A model generated the notes under the pieces. It had not been told where the DNA came from and did no database searches. It saw only the letters and a list, made by a program, of their open reading frames with translations. The translations under genes and the position numbers were made by a program. This document shows positions 15,182 through 23,586 of a DNA stretch of 37,550 nucleotides, piece after piece. Position 1 is the stretch's first letter, and each line of letters opens with the position of its first letter. The stretch comes from Candidatus Woesearchaeota archaeon. Its GTDB lineage: Archaea; Nanobdellota; Nanobdellia; SCGC-AAA011-G17; GW2011-AR18. The stretch is taken from contig JACPCE010000024.1 in assembly GCA_016179945.1 (NCBI GenBank), positions 2,600-40,149 of the forward strand, written 5' to 3'.

Positions 15182-15850
15182 ATGGCGAAAACTAGAAAAG
15201 AATCAAGAAAACCTAGACCGTTTGGTGGTTCAAGAAAAATAGGAGATATAGAAAAGCTAGTTGTTAATTATTATAAAACTTTAGAAGCTTTAGGTGGTCC
15301 TAGTACTTATGATTATGGCGGTAGGACTTTATGTTTAGCACTCGGTCCTAATGTTTACAGGGTTACTTTAGATTCATTAGACAATATAAATACACCACAA
15401 ATAGCACAAGGATTAAGAAGTTTAACACTCAAAGCTGAATTAGAACATTTAGATTTTTCTTTTGATTTATTTAGAGCATTATGTGCTAAATATCATAACA
15501 GCCATGGCGGTGTTGGTTTTGATACAGAACCTTATAATCCAGCAGCAGGATCAGGAGAATATAAAAGAACAAAAATACCTACATTGGTTAGTAAGGGTTT
15601 TTGGCCAGCAGATCAATTGCCATTGCTAAGAGCAAAATTAGTTGATGAAGGACAGGAATTTGGACATATTTATGTTTTAAAGGGAGATAATAATGTTTCT
15701 GATCTTGTACTGCATACACCATTAAGCCAAAGCACTGGAAGAAAAACTGGCTATGTTTTAAGACATTCTTATATTGGGGATGGAGAAGGGGTTGTTGCCT
15801 ATGCAAGATTCCTTGATGATGCTCGTCTAGGAAAAAAATTAAAATTATAA
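15182..15850 (+). CDS. Hypothetical protein, 222 residues
   Basis: Not recognised. It has a basic N-terminus (MAKTRKESRKPRPFGGSRK) and a compact soluble body with no membrane segment. Notable stretches are YNPAAGSGEYKRTKIPTLV and HSYIGDGEGVVAYARFLDD, which look like an ordered alpha/beta domain. It is a single-gene unit whose promoter is nearly the same as that of the gene at 20597. Confidence 0.6.
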   Translation: MAKTRKESRKPRPFGGSRKIGDIEKLVVNYYKTLEALGGPSTYDYGGRTLCLALGPNVYRVTLDSLDNINTPQIAQGLRSLTLKAELEHLDFSFDLFRALCAKYHNSHGGVGFDTEPYNPAAGSGEYKRTKIPTLVSKGFWPADQLPLLRAKLVDEGQEFGHIYVLKGDNNVSDLVLHTPLSQSTGRKTGYVLRHSYIGDGEGVVAYARFLDDARLGKKLKL

Positions 15851-16000
15851 TAAAAAAATAAAAGCCCAAGAAAGTTCAATTTGCCCAGATTTAAGATAAA
15901 AACTCTGCTTATAAACATTCTTGCATTATAACCATTAAAAGCCTTAATAATAATTTTATCAATAAGATTTTTATATATATTAGAGAATTTTCATATTATT

Positions 16001-16066
16001 ATGGATGTATTTGCACATGGATTATGGACTTATGCAATTTATTACAAAAAGAAATCTAAAGATTAG
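16001..16066 (+). pseudogene. Remnant of a DUF457-like membrane hydrolase
   Basis: MDVFAHGLWTYAIYYKKKSKD then a stop. MDxxAHGLWtyai is the characteristic start of YdjM/DUF457-type membrane proteins, which go on for 150 or more residues. Nothing of the rest is seen downstream. A TATATATATTAG box lies about 25 bases before. It overlaps the end of the minus-strand gene by four bases. The rest of 15851-16000 is AT-rich with no gene. Confidence 0.5.
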
Positions 16067-16263
16067 TTTTTTTTATTGCTTAAAACCATAACAAATATTC
16101 CAACTATAGAAATTATAACACCTTGAAAAATATGTATAATATGTGAGGTCTCTTCTATTTGGCTAATTAGTCTTTCATGAAATGCATGCGGTAAAAACAT
16201 CCATAATAAACCAATAAACAAAATTAAAGCACCAACATTATACCAAGAAAATATGTTTTTCAT
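16063..16263 (-). CDS. Small two-helix membrane protein
   Basis: 66 residues with helices WYNVGALILFIGLLWMFLP and IFQGVIISIVGIFVMVL separated by a short charged loop. It is not recognised. It lies 22 bases after the four-helix gene and is probably in its operon. Confidence 0.5.
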   Translation of the reverse strand: MKNIFSWYNVGALILFIGLLWMFLPHAFHERLISQIEETSHIIHIFQGVIISIVGIFVMVLSNKKN

Positions 16264-16285
16264 AAAAAAAGAAAAAATAAAGAAT

Positions 16286-16636
16286 TTATTCCTTAACTAG
16301 GTAAGCTACACCTAAAGACACAACACCAATTACAAGATGGAGTAATGTAGTTGCTGTGTTTATATTAAGCAAACTTAATAATAAGTCTTTTACTACAGGC
16401 ACAAATCCTAAAATACCTAGTGCAAGACCCACCCAGCCTAAAACCATATTAAATATTTTTCCTTCAGCCTTAATTCCAACATAGAGTCCAAATGCAGCAG
16501 CTATTAAGTGCAAAACACTTTGCAGGACATTTACTCCAAAAAAGCCCAAAAGACTCTGTGTAAATAATCCCCAAAGTCCAACAACTGCTAGAACTAAACC
16601 CAGAATTAGGGCATAAGTTTTTTGTACATTAGCCAT
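16286..16636 (-). CDS. Four-helix membrane protein, DUF4383-like
   Basis: 116 residues with four hydrophobic helices. VNVLQSVLHLIAAAFGLYVG and TATTLLHLVIGVVSLGVAYL repeat the N-x-L-H-x-x-x-G pattern of DUF4383-type proteins. A strong Shine-Dalgarno GGAGGTGA lies just before the ATG, unlike most genes here, so this message has a leader. Function unknown. Confidence 0.65.
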   Translation of the reverse strand: MANVQKTYALILGLVLAVVGLWGLFTQSLLGFFGVNVLQSVLHLIAAAFGLYVGIKAEGKIFNMVLGWVGLALGILGFVPVVKDLLLSLLNINTATTLLHLVIGVVSLGVAYLVKE

Positions 16637-16726
16637 TTACTCACCTCCATAAATAGCCTATAATTTTATTAAAACAGTTACTTATAAATTTTTTCTTTAT
16701 TGGTATTTTAGACAGAATAAATTATT

Positions 16727-17710
16727 TTACCTTTTTTTATTTTTTTTCTGTCTTGTAGGAGGATCAACACAAGGACTTGGACTTTTTCTAGAATAACCAA
16801 ATCTTATTTGCAATGTCCCTCCAGTTCTAAAATATTCTCCAGCGCCTATATCTTCTAATCCAGAAATTTCACGTGTTTTAACGTCAGGTATAGCTCTATA
16901 AAGCGCCTTTCCAGCATTATCAAACAAATGATATTTTCTAATAGATACACTACATTCTCTATTATATTTATAATTAAAAGCATTAACAACATCATCAGGA
17001 GTATCACCTTTTCTAACATTATAAGTAAAAACAGCCATGCCTTTTCTTTCTATTTGTCTAAAGTCATAAGTTTTTACTGCTGGTTTATTAGAAGTTAAAA
17101 TATATCCTAAACCTATAGCAGTCAAAAGACCAAGAACACTAAAAGCGCCTATAACTCTTCTTCTATGGGCTGCATTTTCATCAAGACCATATCCTAAATT
17201 TTCTTCTAAACCTTGGTCACCTATTTTAAACCATGCTGTCTCAAGACCCTCTTTTTTTAATTCAACAGGAATACCATCAACAAGAGTATCACGTCTTTGA
17301 TCTCTAGGACTATCTGTGCCACCAGCAGCATCACTACCAAAACCTAATCCAGTCTTAGTAGTGTCTTTAGGTTCTCTACAATGCTCTTCAACTTTAGGTA
17401 ATTCAAATACTGAATCATCACCAGAATTTCCAGAAGCTCTTCCTGCATCGTCACTAAAGGCTTCAGCTAATGATCCTGAAACAGGTGCTATTGATAAAGT
17501 CGGCAATGCACCAACTTCTCTTTCATTAAAAATATGAGTTTCTCTTTCTCCTAAAGGTGAACCCCCTATACCATCAAAAATACGTGTTTGAGCCTCTCCT
17601 AAATGAATTTCTTTTCTAACGCCAGTAGGTCTGTTTGCTAAACCTACTAAGGCTGCTGGAATTATTGCTGTGTCAATTCTTCCTTCTGGTTTTTCATCTT
17701 TGTCTGCCAT
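16727..17710 (-). CDS. Single-pass membrane protein with possible LysM-like segment
   Basis: 327 residues. The first 180 are polar, Gly/Ser/Asp-rich and probably disordered on the cytoplasmic side. A single helix (about 186-206, IGAFSVLGLLTAIGLGYIL) follows RRR. The outer part has TYNVRKGDTPDDVVNAF, similar to the start of a LysM repeat (Y-x-V-x-x-G-D-T), and a Pro/Cys/Lys-rich end. The TATA-like TATATAAAC on its strand lies about 40 bases before the ATG. Not otherwise recognised. Confidence 0.55.
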   Translation of the reverse strand: MADKDEKPEGRIDTAIIPAALVGLANRPTGVRKEIHLGEAQTRIFDGIGGSPLGERETHIFNEREVGALPTLSIAPVSGSLAEAFSDDAGRASGNSGDDSVFELPKVEEHCREPKDTTKTGLGFGSDAAGGTDSPRDQRRDTLVDGIPVELKKEGLETAWFKIGDQGLEENLGYGLDENAAHRRRVIGAFSVLGLLTAIGLGYILTSNKPAVKTYDFRQIERKGMAVFTYNVRKGDTPDDVVNAFNYKYNRECSVSIRKYHLFDNAGKALYRAIPDVKTREISGLEDIGAGEYFRTGGTLQIRFGYSRKSPSPCVDPPTRQKKNKKR

Positions 17711-17792
17711 TTTAAATAAGTAAATATTATATATTTAGTATGAACTAATTGTTTATATACTTTACGGAATTTAATTACTAGTTAGTGATAAA

Positions 17793-18476
17793 TTAAAAGG
17801 GTAATTTAGGTTCTGGGCCGCAATATCTGCATCCATCTACGTTATTATTCATATGATTAGCAGTATGCATTGGAAGTGTAAATCCAGATGTATTGCCAGA
17901 AACCCTGGCACCTAAACTGTTTGGTGGAACAGGAGAACTAGAATAAACACTTGCACTGCTATAAGGACTGGGATTTCCAAAAGCACCAGAACTTGCATAA
18001 GAAAATAAAACATTATTAACGCCTTGCTCTCCTACAGGTGCATAAGAAAAATTTCTTGAATTTTGTAATGTCACAGCTTGCCTATAAGGGTCATCTATAT
18101 TAGGTTTTAAAGCACTATTTGAACCTAAAGAATAAGCATTATCTTGTGTTTTTGAAACAGGAGCAAAACCATAACTAGTAACGTTTTTAATAACAAGTTT
18201 TTCAGAATCTTTATTGTCATTTCTATATTTTGTTTCCTCATCTATAATCACAAAATCACATAATTTTACAGCCTTTGGATTCTGCCAGTTTATCTTGAAT
18301 AATATAGAATTTGCTATTTTTACAGAGCTTAGAATCCCATCTCTTTCTAAAATTTTAAGTGTTTCGTGACACCAGCTTACACTAATATTAAGAATTCTAG
18401 CTATTTGATTAACATTATAGCCTTCTTTGCTTGTTAATAATAATCTTATAATCTGCTTTTGTTTTTCTGTTATCAT
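17793..18476 (-). CDS. wHTH regulator with low-complexity C-terminus
   Basis: 227 residues. Residues 1-65 are a winged helix (KEGYNVNQIARILNISVSWCHETLKILERDGIL). From about 100 the chain is rich in Ser, Asn, Pro, Gly and Tyr (YSSASVYSSSPVPPNSLG), apparently disordered, and ends in CRYCGPEPKLPF, a CxxC that might bind metal. The inverted repeat at 18494 beside its promoter suggests autoregulation. Confidence 0.65.
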   Translation of the reverse strand: MITEKQKQIIRLLLTSKEGYNVNQIARILNISVSWCHETLKILERDGILSSVKIANSILFKINWQNPKAVKLCDFVIIDEETKYRNDNKDSEKLVIKNVTSYGFAPVSKTQDNAYSLGSNSALKPNIDDPYRQAVTLQNSRNFSYAPVGEQGVNNVLFSYASSGAFGNPSPYSSASVYSSSPVPPNSLGARVSGNTSGFTLPMHTANHMNNNVDGCRYCGPEPKLPF

Positions 18477-18493
18477 TCTTGTTTGCCTAATAA

Positions 18494-18514
18494 ATATTCG
18501 GTATTAACGAATAT
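18494..18514 (-). promoter_or_regulatory. Inverted-repeat operator upstream of wHTH gene
   Basis: ATATTCG-GTATTAA-CGAATAT is a perfect 7-bp inverted repeat lying 18 bases before the start codon and touching the TATA-like TTTATATATTCG on the minus strand. This is a typical place for a repressor site. Confidence 0.55.
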
Positions 18515-18567
18515 ATAAAGGTTTTTGCCAGATATTTTTCAAATATTTTATAGTAAATAATATAAAT

Positions 18568-18590
18568 TAGTTATACATATAGTTATACAT
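18568..18590 (+). promoter_or_regulatory. Direct-repeat operator of first vapBC
   Basis: TAGTTATACAT occurs twice (18568-18578, 18580-18590), the second copy running into the ATG. VapB antitoxins usually repress their own promoter, and paired repeats at the start codon suit an AbrB-type dimer. Confidence 0.5.
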
Positions 18591-18816
18591 GGCAATACAA
18601 GTTAAGGCAAAGCAATGGGGAAATTCAATAGGCATAGTAATACCTAAAGAAGTAGTAGACAGTTTAAAAATAAAACCAGAAGAGGAAATATTAATTCAAG
18701 TAGAAAAAAAAGAAAACCCATTAAAAGAATTATTTGGATCTGGAAAACATAATCCAATTACAAGAGAAGATTTTTTAAAATTTAGAAAGGAGTTTAAAAT
18801 AAGCAAATGGTGGTAA
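18589..18816 (+). CDS. vapB: AbrB/MazE-fold antitoxin (VapB type)
   Basis: 75 residues. The swapped-hairpin domain reads VKAKQWGNSIGIVIPKEVV, then LKIKPEEEILIQV. The rest (PLKELFGSGKHNPITREDF) is the tail that would fill the PIN toxin active site. It overlaps the toxin gene by ten bases. A similar pair is at 19910. Confidence 0.88.
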   Translation: MAIQVKAKQWGNSIGIVIPKEVVDSLKIKPEEEILIQVEKKENPLKELFGSGKHNPITREDFLKFRKEFKISKWW

Positions 18817-19172
18817 AATGTTTGGATACATATGCTTTAGTTGAAATATACCTTGGTAATCCTAATTTTACTCGGTTTTTTAATGAAGAAGTTATAATTT
18901 CTGATTTAACATTAGCAGAGTTTTATGGAGATTTATACAGAAAATACAATGAAAAGACAGCAGAATATTGGTTTAGAAAATTATCAAACATATCTCAAAT
19001 TGTCCCAAAAGAAATACTAATTAAAGCAATTAAATATAGGATTGACAACAAAAAACAAAACCTTTCATTTTTTGACTGTGTTGGCTACATTTTTGCATTA
19101 GAAAATGGAATTAAGTTTGTTACAGGCGATAAAGAATTCAAAGACAAAGAAGGAGTTGAATTTGTCAAGTAA
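18807..19172 (+). CDS. vapC: PIN-domain toxin (VapC type)
   Basis: 121 residues with PIN acidic residues in place: D in CLDTYALVEIY, E in TLAEFYGDLY, D in SFFDCVGYIFA and D in FVTGDKEFK. VapC toxins are Mg-dependent ribonucleases, often cutting tRNA. ATG at 18807 overlaps the antitoxin; ATG is not repeated before CLDTYALV, so the start is fairly secure. Confidence 0.87.
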   Translation: MVVKCLDTYALVEIYLGNPNFTRFFNEEVIISDLTLAEFYGDLYRKYNEKTAEYWFRKLSNISQIVPKEILIKAIKYRIDNKKQNLSFFDCVGYIFALENGIKFVTGDKEFKDKEGVEFVK

Positions 19173-19293
19173 TTAATTTCTAAACTATTGAAAAATCATC
19201 ACAAATTACCAGAGTTTTTAATATAAATAACTTAAATTTAGTCTTATTTCAACAATAGAAATTTTTATTAACATTAAGATTTATAATAAACAC

Positions 19294-19845
19294 ATGAAAA
19301 AAATATTAGTAATATCTATTTTTATTTTAACTTTGCTTATTGCAGGCTGTTCTAAAGCAAATACAACAGGTTATGCAGTGTCAGATACTAATGATTTAAC
19401 ATCTGAGCAAGGCAGCAAAATAACAGTAAATAATTATAATACTTATATAAAACAGTATAATGCAGATTTAGCTGTAACTAATGATTTAAATAGCAAATGG
19501 GATGGTTTAGTAAAAAGCGTAGTTTACATAACCGATATTGAAAAAATTGCTCCACAATTAGAGCAGACTGCATCGCAAGCCAATGTTGGATTTAAGGATA
19601 TTAGAAAGCATATAGAAGGGTTTCAGAAATTTATAGCAGATAATAAGGAAGATCTAGGAAAAAACAACATTGATGTTTCTAGTATGAATAAAAAATTAGA
19701 CAGTTTTAAGGTTCATATTCAAAATAGAATTATATTTATGGACAGCAGTACAAAAAATTTTATTGCTCAATATGAATCTTTTGGAAAAGACCAAGAAACT
19801 TTAAATAAATTGCAAAACACTTTGGAATTGTTGAAAATTAACTAG
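19294..19845 (+). CDS. Lipoprotein, helical
   Basis: 183 residues. Signal LVISIFILTLLIAGC has a lipobox with Cys at residue 19, followed by SKANTTGYAV. The mature part is helical and polar (SKWDGLVKSVVYITDIEKI, KFIADNKEDLGKNNIDV). Family not recognised. Placed alone between two VapBC pairs with its own TATA-like AAGATTTATAATAAA. Confidence 0.6.
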   Translation: MKKILVISIFILTLLIAGCSKANTTGYAVSDTNDLTSEQGSKITVNNYNTYIKQYNADLAVTNDLNSKWDGLVKSVVYITDIEKIAPQLEQTASQANVGFKDIRKHIEGFQKFIADNKEDLGKNNIDVSSMNKKLDSFKVHIQNRIIFMDSSTKNFIAQYESFGKDQETLNKLQNTLELLKIN

Positions 19846-19875
19846 TTTTGGAAAATTTTTAATAGATTTACAGTA

Positions 19876-19889
19876 AAGTTTATAAACTT
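19876..19889 (+). promoter_or_regulatory. Palindromic operator over TATA of second vapBC
   Basis: AAGTTTATAAACTT is a perfect 14-base palindrome with the TATA box at its centre, 20 bases before the ATG. Binding of VapB here would block TBP directly. Confidence 0.5.
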
Positions 19890-19909
19890 GGTTATATCAA
19901 TATAATCAT

Positions 19910-20134
19910 ATGGCTGCAATCGAATCAAAGTTAAGAAAATGGGGAAGATCAATTGGTTTAGTTATACCAAAAGAAGCAGTTATCAAAGATAAGCTAAAAG
20001 AAGGTGATAATGTCAGCATTATTATAAGAAAAAATCAAAAAAATCTATTAAAAGAAACTTTTGGTATATTTAAATTTAAAAGATCAATAAAAGAAATATT
20101 GGCTGAAGGTAATAGGGAAAGTTGGGATGAGTAA
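19910..20134 (+). CDS. vapB: AbrB/MazE-fold antitoxin (second VapB)
   Basis: 74 residues. ESKLRKWGRSIGLVIPKEAV and KEGDNVSIIIRK form the DNA-binding fold; the tail is LLKETFGIFKFKRSIKEIL. Clearly related to the first VapB but well diverged, so cross-talk is possible but not certain. Overlaps its toxin gene by eight bases. Confidence 0.87.
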   Translation: MAAIESKLRKWGRSIGLVIPKEAVIKDKLKEGDNVSIIIRKNQKNLLKETFGIFKFKRSIKEILAEGNRESWDE

Positions 20135-20501
20135 AATGCCAGACACATATTTTTTTGATACTTATGCCATTTTCGAAATAATAGGAGGAAATCCAAAATA
20201 TCATTTTTATATAAATTCTATACCAATTACAACAATATTTAATTTAGCTGAATTAAATTACAATCTAAAAAAAGAAATGGAAAAATATAAAGCAGATATT
20301 ATAACTGAAAAATACTGGGAATGTCTTGAAGAAGTCTATATTGAAGACATAAAAAAAGCAATGGATTTAAAAACAAAATACAGAAATTTATCAATTCCAG
20401 ATGTCATAGGCTATGTTGTTGCAAAAAGATTAGGAATAAAATTTTTAACTGGTGATGAAGCTTTTAGAAATATGGAAAATGTAGAATTTATAAAAAAATA
20501 A
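20127..20501 (+). CDS. vapC: PIN-domain toxin (second VapC)
   Basis: 124 residues. PIN acids are visible in YFFDTYAIFEII, NLAELNYNL, SIPDVIGYVVAK and FLTGDEAFR. Same arrangement as the first pair. Probably arose by duplication or separate gain of the same family. Confidence 0.87.
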   Translation: MSKMPDTYFFDTYAIFEIIGGNPKYHFYINSIPITTIFNLAELNYNLKKEMEKYKADIITEKYWECLEEVYIEDIKKAMDLKTKYRNLSIPDVIGYVVAKRLGIKFLTGDEAFRNMENVEFIKK

Positions 20502-20540
20502 AGGGATTTAGAATACTGAAAGTGTAATCAAATATTAACT

Positions 20541-20596
20541 ACTAATAAGTAATTACAAATAGAAAGATTTATATAATATAAACTGTTTCATTTTCT
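20541..20596 (+). promoter_or_regulatory. Promoter sharing a long motif with that at 15131
   Basis: ACTAATAAGTAATTACA followed by AATAGAAAGATTTATA (20558-20573). The last block is identical to 15141-15156. ATG follows 24 bases later. Confidence 0.6.
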
Positions 20597-21085
20597 ATGA
20601 CAAAATCAAGAACAAGAGCAAAAAAAGAAAGTTTAGAACCAATAACTCCAGATTATAGGCCGCCTGTGTTTCATGAAACACCAAGTGGTTTATTAACCTT
20701 AGGTGCAATTGTTCCTCCAGGAGCTGGTGTCAGCAACAGAAAATATAGTTCTGCTTATCGTACATTAGCAGCAGGTCTTGTATTTTTAATGAGCGGAATG
20801 CCAGGATTAGTAGGTTATATAATCAAGGGAAGTAATAATGATACCCAAACTGAAGAAAAAATAGCACATAGTCCAATTAGACAACCTCGTCCACAATTTG
20901 GAGTTTTAGAAATCATTAGTGGTGTTACAAATAGGAATGTATTAGAAGATCTAACTATAAGAAACAAACATAGAAGGGAAGATTATCCTAGATATTATCT
21001 TGGAGATGATGAACTTGTAAGAGAAGTTTATTTAAATAGCACTAATAGTAAACCAAAAGAACTTTATTTTATAGATTCAAGATAA
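20597..21085 (+). CDS. Hypothetical single-pass membrane protein
   Basis: 162 residues. Basic N-terminus (MTKSRTRAKKESLEP), proline-rich stretch, one helix at about 57-77 (LAAGLVFLMSGMPGLVGYII) and a polar outer domain (GVLEIISGVTNRNVLED). Not recognised. Shares its promoter block with the gene at 15182 and also a similar basic N-terminus. It overlaps the end of the opposite-strand XPD gene by nine bases. Confidence 0.55.
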   Translation: MTKSRTRAKKESLEPITPDYRPPVFHETPSGLLTLGAIVPPGAGVSNRKYSSAYRTLAAGLVFLMSGMPGLVGYIIKGSNNDTQTEEKIAHSPIRQPRPQFGVLEIISGVTNRNVLEDLTIRNKHRREDYPRYYLGDDELVREVYLNSTNSKPKELYFIDSR

Positions 21086-22564
21086 AATATTTTCTTTATT
21101 CTCAAAAAACTCTTTTATTCTTTTTATAGGTTCTTTTGTAATTCTTAAATTGCTGTCTTTTGGAAAACACTTAAAATAACTATCCCAGATATATCTCTGG
21201 TCTAAAAAGATAATAACCCCCCTGTCATTCTCAGATCTAATACACCTTCCAGCATTTTGCAGACATTTTATTATTGCAGGCATTATATATCCATAATCCC
21301 AGCCCTTGCCAAATTTATTATCATAATATCTAATTAATTCCTGTGTCTCTAGATCTGGTCTGTCCAAAGGAACGCCAACAACAATAACGCATTTCAAAAT
21401 ATTGTCTTCTATATCTATTCCCTCTCCAAAATTTCCGCTAGAAGCTCCAAGCAAAACTGCCCCGCTGTTTTTATAAGACTTAAATTTATCAATGAGTTCA
21501 CTTTTCTCATCTTTACTCATATTTGGAACTTCTAAAAAAGTTGTTTTAATGCATAAGTTTTGAATGTAAAAATTTATTCTGTCTCTTAATTCATAGCTTG
21601 GAAAAAATATTGCAGAATTTCCAGGAATTTCATTAACTATTGAAGAGCAATAAACTGCTATTTTTTTATACATATCTTGTGATCTGGCAGTAAACTTTGT
21701 TGTTGTATCTGGAACAATAATGCTTAGCTTATTAAAATGTGGAAAAGGATTCTTAAAATCAGCAGTTACTGCTTCAAAACCAAACAAATCTTTGTACATA
21801 TCTAAAGGAGTTAAAGTTCCAGACATGCAAATAATACTATGGCTCATTTCAGCTAAAATTTTTGTTATTAATGCAGGATCTAAGCAGTTATAATTTAGTG
21901 TCAAAAGTTCTTTGCCCCTGTCTGTCCTATTTAATTTTAAAATTCTGCTAAATCCTTCATCAGGTCCTTGCCAATTTATTAAAAAGTTTGCAATATGGGT
22001 GCATGCACTTCTTTTCTTTATTTCCTTTATTTTTTCTCCAATAAAAAATAAGTCATTGATTAATTGATCTGTATCAATAAATTTGCTGATTTCAACTAAT
22101 AAATCTGTTTTAGTTATTAAGCATTCTCTAGTGTCTTTGTTTAATTTCAAGTTTGATAGTTTTTCAAAAGCATCTTTAATATATTTTATTGATGATCCTA
22201 TGTCTTTAAATCCAGTAGATTCAGCCTCTTTTATTGCAATGTCAATACTTATTGTTGATAATTGTGTACTAAGAAGTTCCCTGCATCTGCTTGGTAAGTT
22301 ATGTGCTTCATCAATAATTATTATGCATTCAGATAAATCCTTGTTTATTCTCTCCATTAAATGTTCCCTTATGCTTGGGCTTAATATATGATGATAATCT
22401 GCTATTATAACAGAGGCTTTTTTTGCAACTAAACATGCAACCTCGAAAGGACAAAGTATATTTGATTTAGTGTATTCTTTAAATTCTTCTACATGCAGTA
22501 TTTTCTTGCTCAACTCGCTTAATGCTGCTTGTGTTTGTACAGATAATTTATCTTTATTTTTCAC
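21077..22564 (-). CDS. XPD/Rad3-type helicase, C-terminal fragment
   Basis: 495 residues from a GTG. Contains the last Fe-S-region cysteines (NILCPFEVAC), Walker B DEAH box (IIIDEAHNLPSR), MSGTLTPLDMYKDLFG, GNFGEGIDIEDN and motif VI QNAGRCIRSENDRG. These are the ordered motifs of the superfamily 2 5'-3' helicase XPD. It continues the preceding fragment after a one-base frame break at A7 (22571-22577 region): with eight A the join reads AVEKKELVKNKDKLSV. GTG here is probably not a true start but the continuation. Confidence 0.85.
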   Translation of the reverse strand: MKNKDKLSVQTQAALSELSKKILHVEEFKEYTKSNILCPFEVACLVAKKASVIIADYHHILSPSIREHLMERINKDLSECIIIIDEAHNLPSRCRELLSTQLSTISIDIAIKEAESTGFKDIGSSIKYIKDAFEKLSNLKLNKDTRECLITKTDLLVEISKFIDTDQLINDLFFIGEKIKEIKKRSACTHIANFLINWQGPDEGFSRILKLNRTDRGKELLTLNYNCLDPALITKILAEMSHSIICMSGTLTPLDMYKDLFGFEAVTADFKNPFPHFNKLSIIVPDTTTKFTARSQDMYKKIAVYCSSIVNEIPGNSAIFFPSYELRDRINFYIQNLCIKTTFLEVPNMSKDEKSELIDKFKSYKNSGAVLLGASSGNFGEGIDIEDNILKCVIVVGVPLDRPDLETQELIRYYDNKFGKGWDYGYIMPAIIKCLQNAGRCIRSENDRGVIIFLDQRYIWDSYFKCFPKDSNLRITKEPIKRIKEFFENKENILS

Positions 22565-23586
22565 AAGTTCTTTTTTTCAACTGCATCCTTACAATAATCA
22601 TAAAATTCTCCAGTGCTTAAATCAGTAACTCCGTTTTGTGCACACATCCATTTTTTCCCTATTAAATCAACAACGCCAAAATCAAGATTATATTTCTGTT
22701 TTATCAATCTTAAAGTTTCTATAGCAATTCTGTGTTGTGTGTGCTTGGGTGTTATAAAAAATACGGTTAATTTGTTCTGTAAAGCATAACTTAAAGCAAC
22801 ACTTAGTGATGCAGCAGTATTATGTAATATTATACCATTACCTATGAAATTTTTAGTACCTGGAACTGTAGCATCATATACAAAAGCTCTTCTTGAATAA
22901 TTTATACTTTTAATTTCATCCCAAAATATATCTGAATTAGCTAACAATTGAAGAAGATTTTTATTGTCTAATTTTTTTGTTTTATTAAAATATTCAACTA
23001 TATTATTTAAGCCTTCCCTACTAGGATTTCTAAATTTATAAATATAAGACTCATAGATTCTATAATTGTGAGATCTATTGTATTTTAATTTTATGTCTTT
23101 ACCTGTATTTTTTATTAATGAGCTTATTTCCGGAATTAAGTCTATATTGGGATTTGATTTTTTGTCAATTATCTCTTTTAAAGCCTTTTGTTTTCTACTT
23201 AATCTGAAACCTATATTGTCATAAAATTTTTTATTATTTATTAAATCACATGTATATAATTTTTGGTATATTATATATCTATTTTTATATTTAACCTTCT
23301 TTTCTTTTATTATAGGATAGATATCAAAAACAAGTAAAGCATTGAGTAAACTTTCTTTTAAACTCTTACTTTTAGTAGTTAATTCAATAGATGAACCAGA
23401 AGCGTGCCCATCAGTGTCATATATACCACTAACAACATATTTTAATAATAATTTGTTTTTAAAGAAAATTCGTGGGATATCAACTATATGCGCTTTTTTT
23501 CCAGCAGGAATACCCAATAGGATAAGTAAATAGGATAAAGCTTTATAAGATATGATATATGTGCAATCATCACCATTTTTTTTCAT
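22561..23586 (-). CDS. Intein C-terminal part plus XPD middle fragment
   Basis: 341 residues. Residues 1-256 are intein: endonuclease motif 2 (VVSGIYDTDGHASG) and the C-terminal splice junction NGIILHN with Thr as +1. From 257 XPD resumes with TAASLSVALSY, finishing the Walker A motif GKT, then WMCAQNG and YDYCKDA, the first Fe-S ligand cysteines. It ends at a frame break (EKKNL, stop). Upstream of its ATG the same frame stays open to about 23670 (ISNIDKEILSFCKTF), so the ATG is probably internal. Confidence 0.85.
   Translation of the reverse strand: MKKNGDDCTYIISYKALSYLLILLGIPAGKKAHIVDIPRIFFKNKLLLKYVVSGIYDTDGHASGSSIELTTKSKSLKESLLNALLVFDIYPIIKEKKVKYKNRYIIYQKLYTCDLINNKKFYDNIGFRLSRKQKALKEIIDKKSNPNIDLIPEISSLIKNTGKDIKLKYNRSHNYRIYESYIYKFRNPSREGLNNIVEYFNKTKKLDNKNLLQLLANSDIFWDEIKSINYSRRAFVYDATVPGTKNFIGNGIILHNTAASLSVALSYALQNKLTVFFITPKHTQHRIAIETLRLIKQKYNLDFGVVDLIGKKWMCAQNGVTDLSTGEFYDYCKDAVEKKNL

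Noticed and set aside
15588-15869. Minus-strand ORF 93 aa over the 15182 gene
   Set aside because: Shadow of a good plus-strand frame; composition is repetitive His/Gln/Leu.
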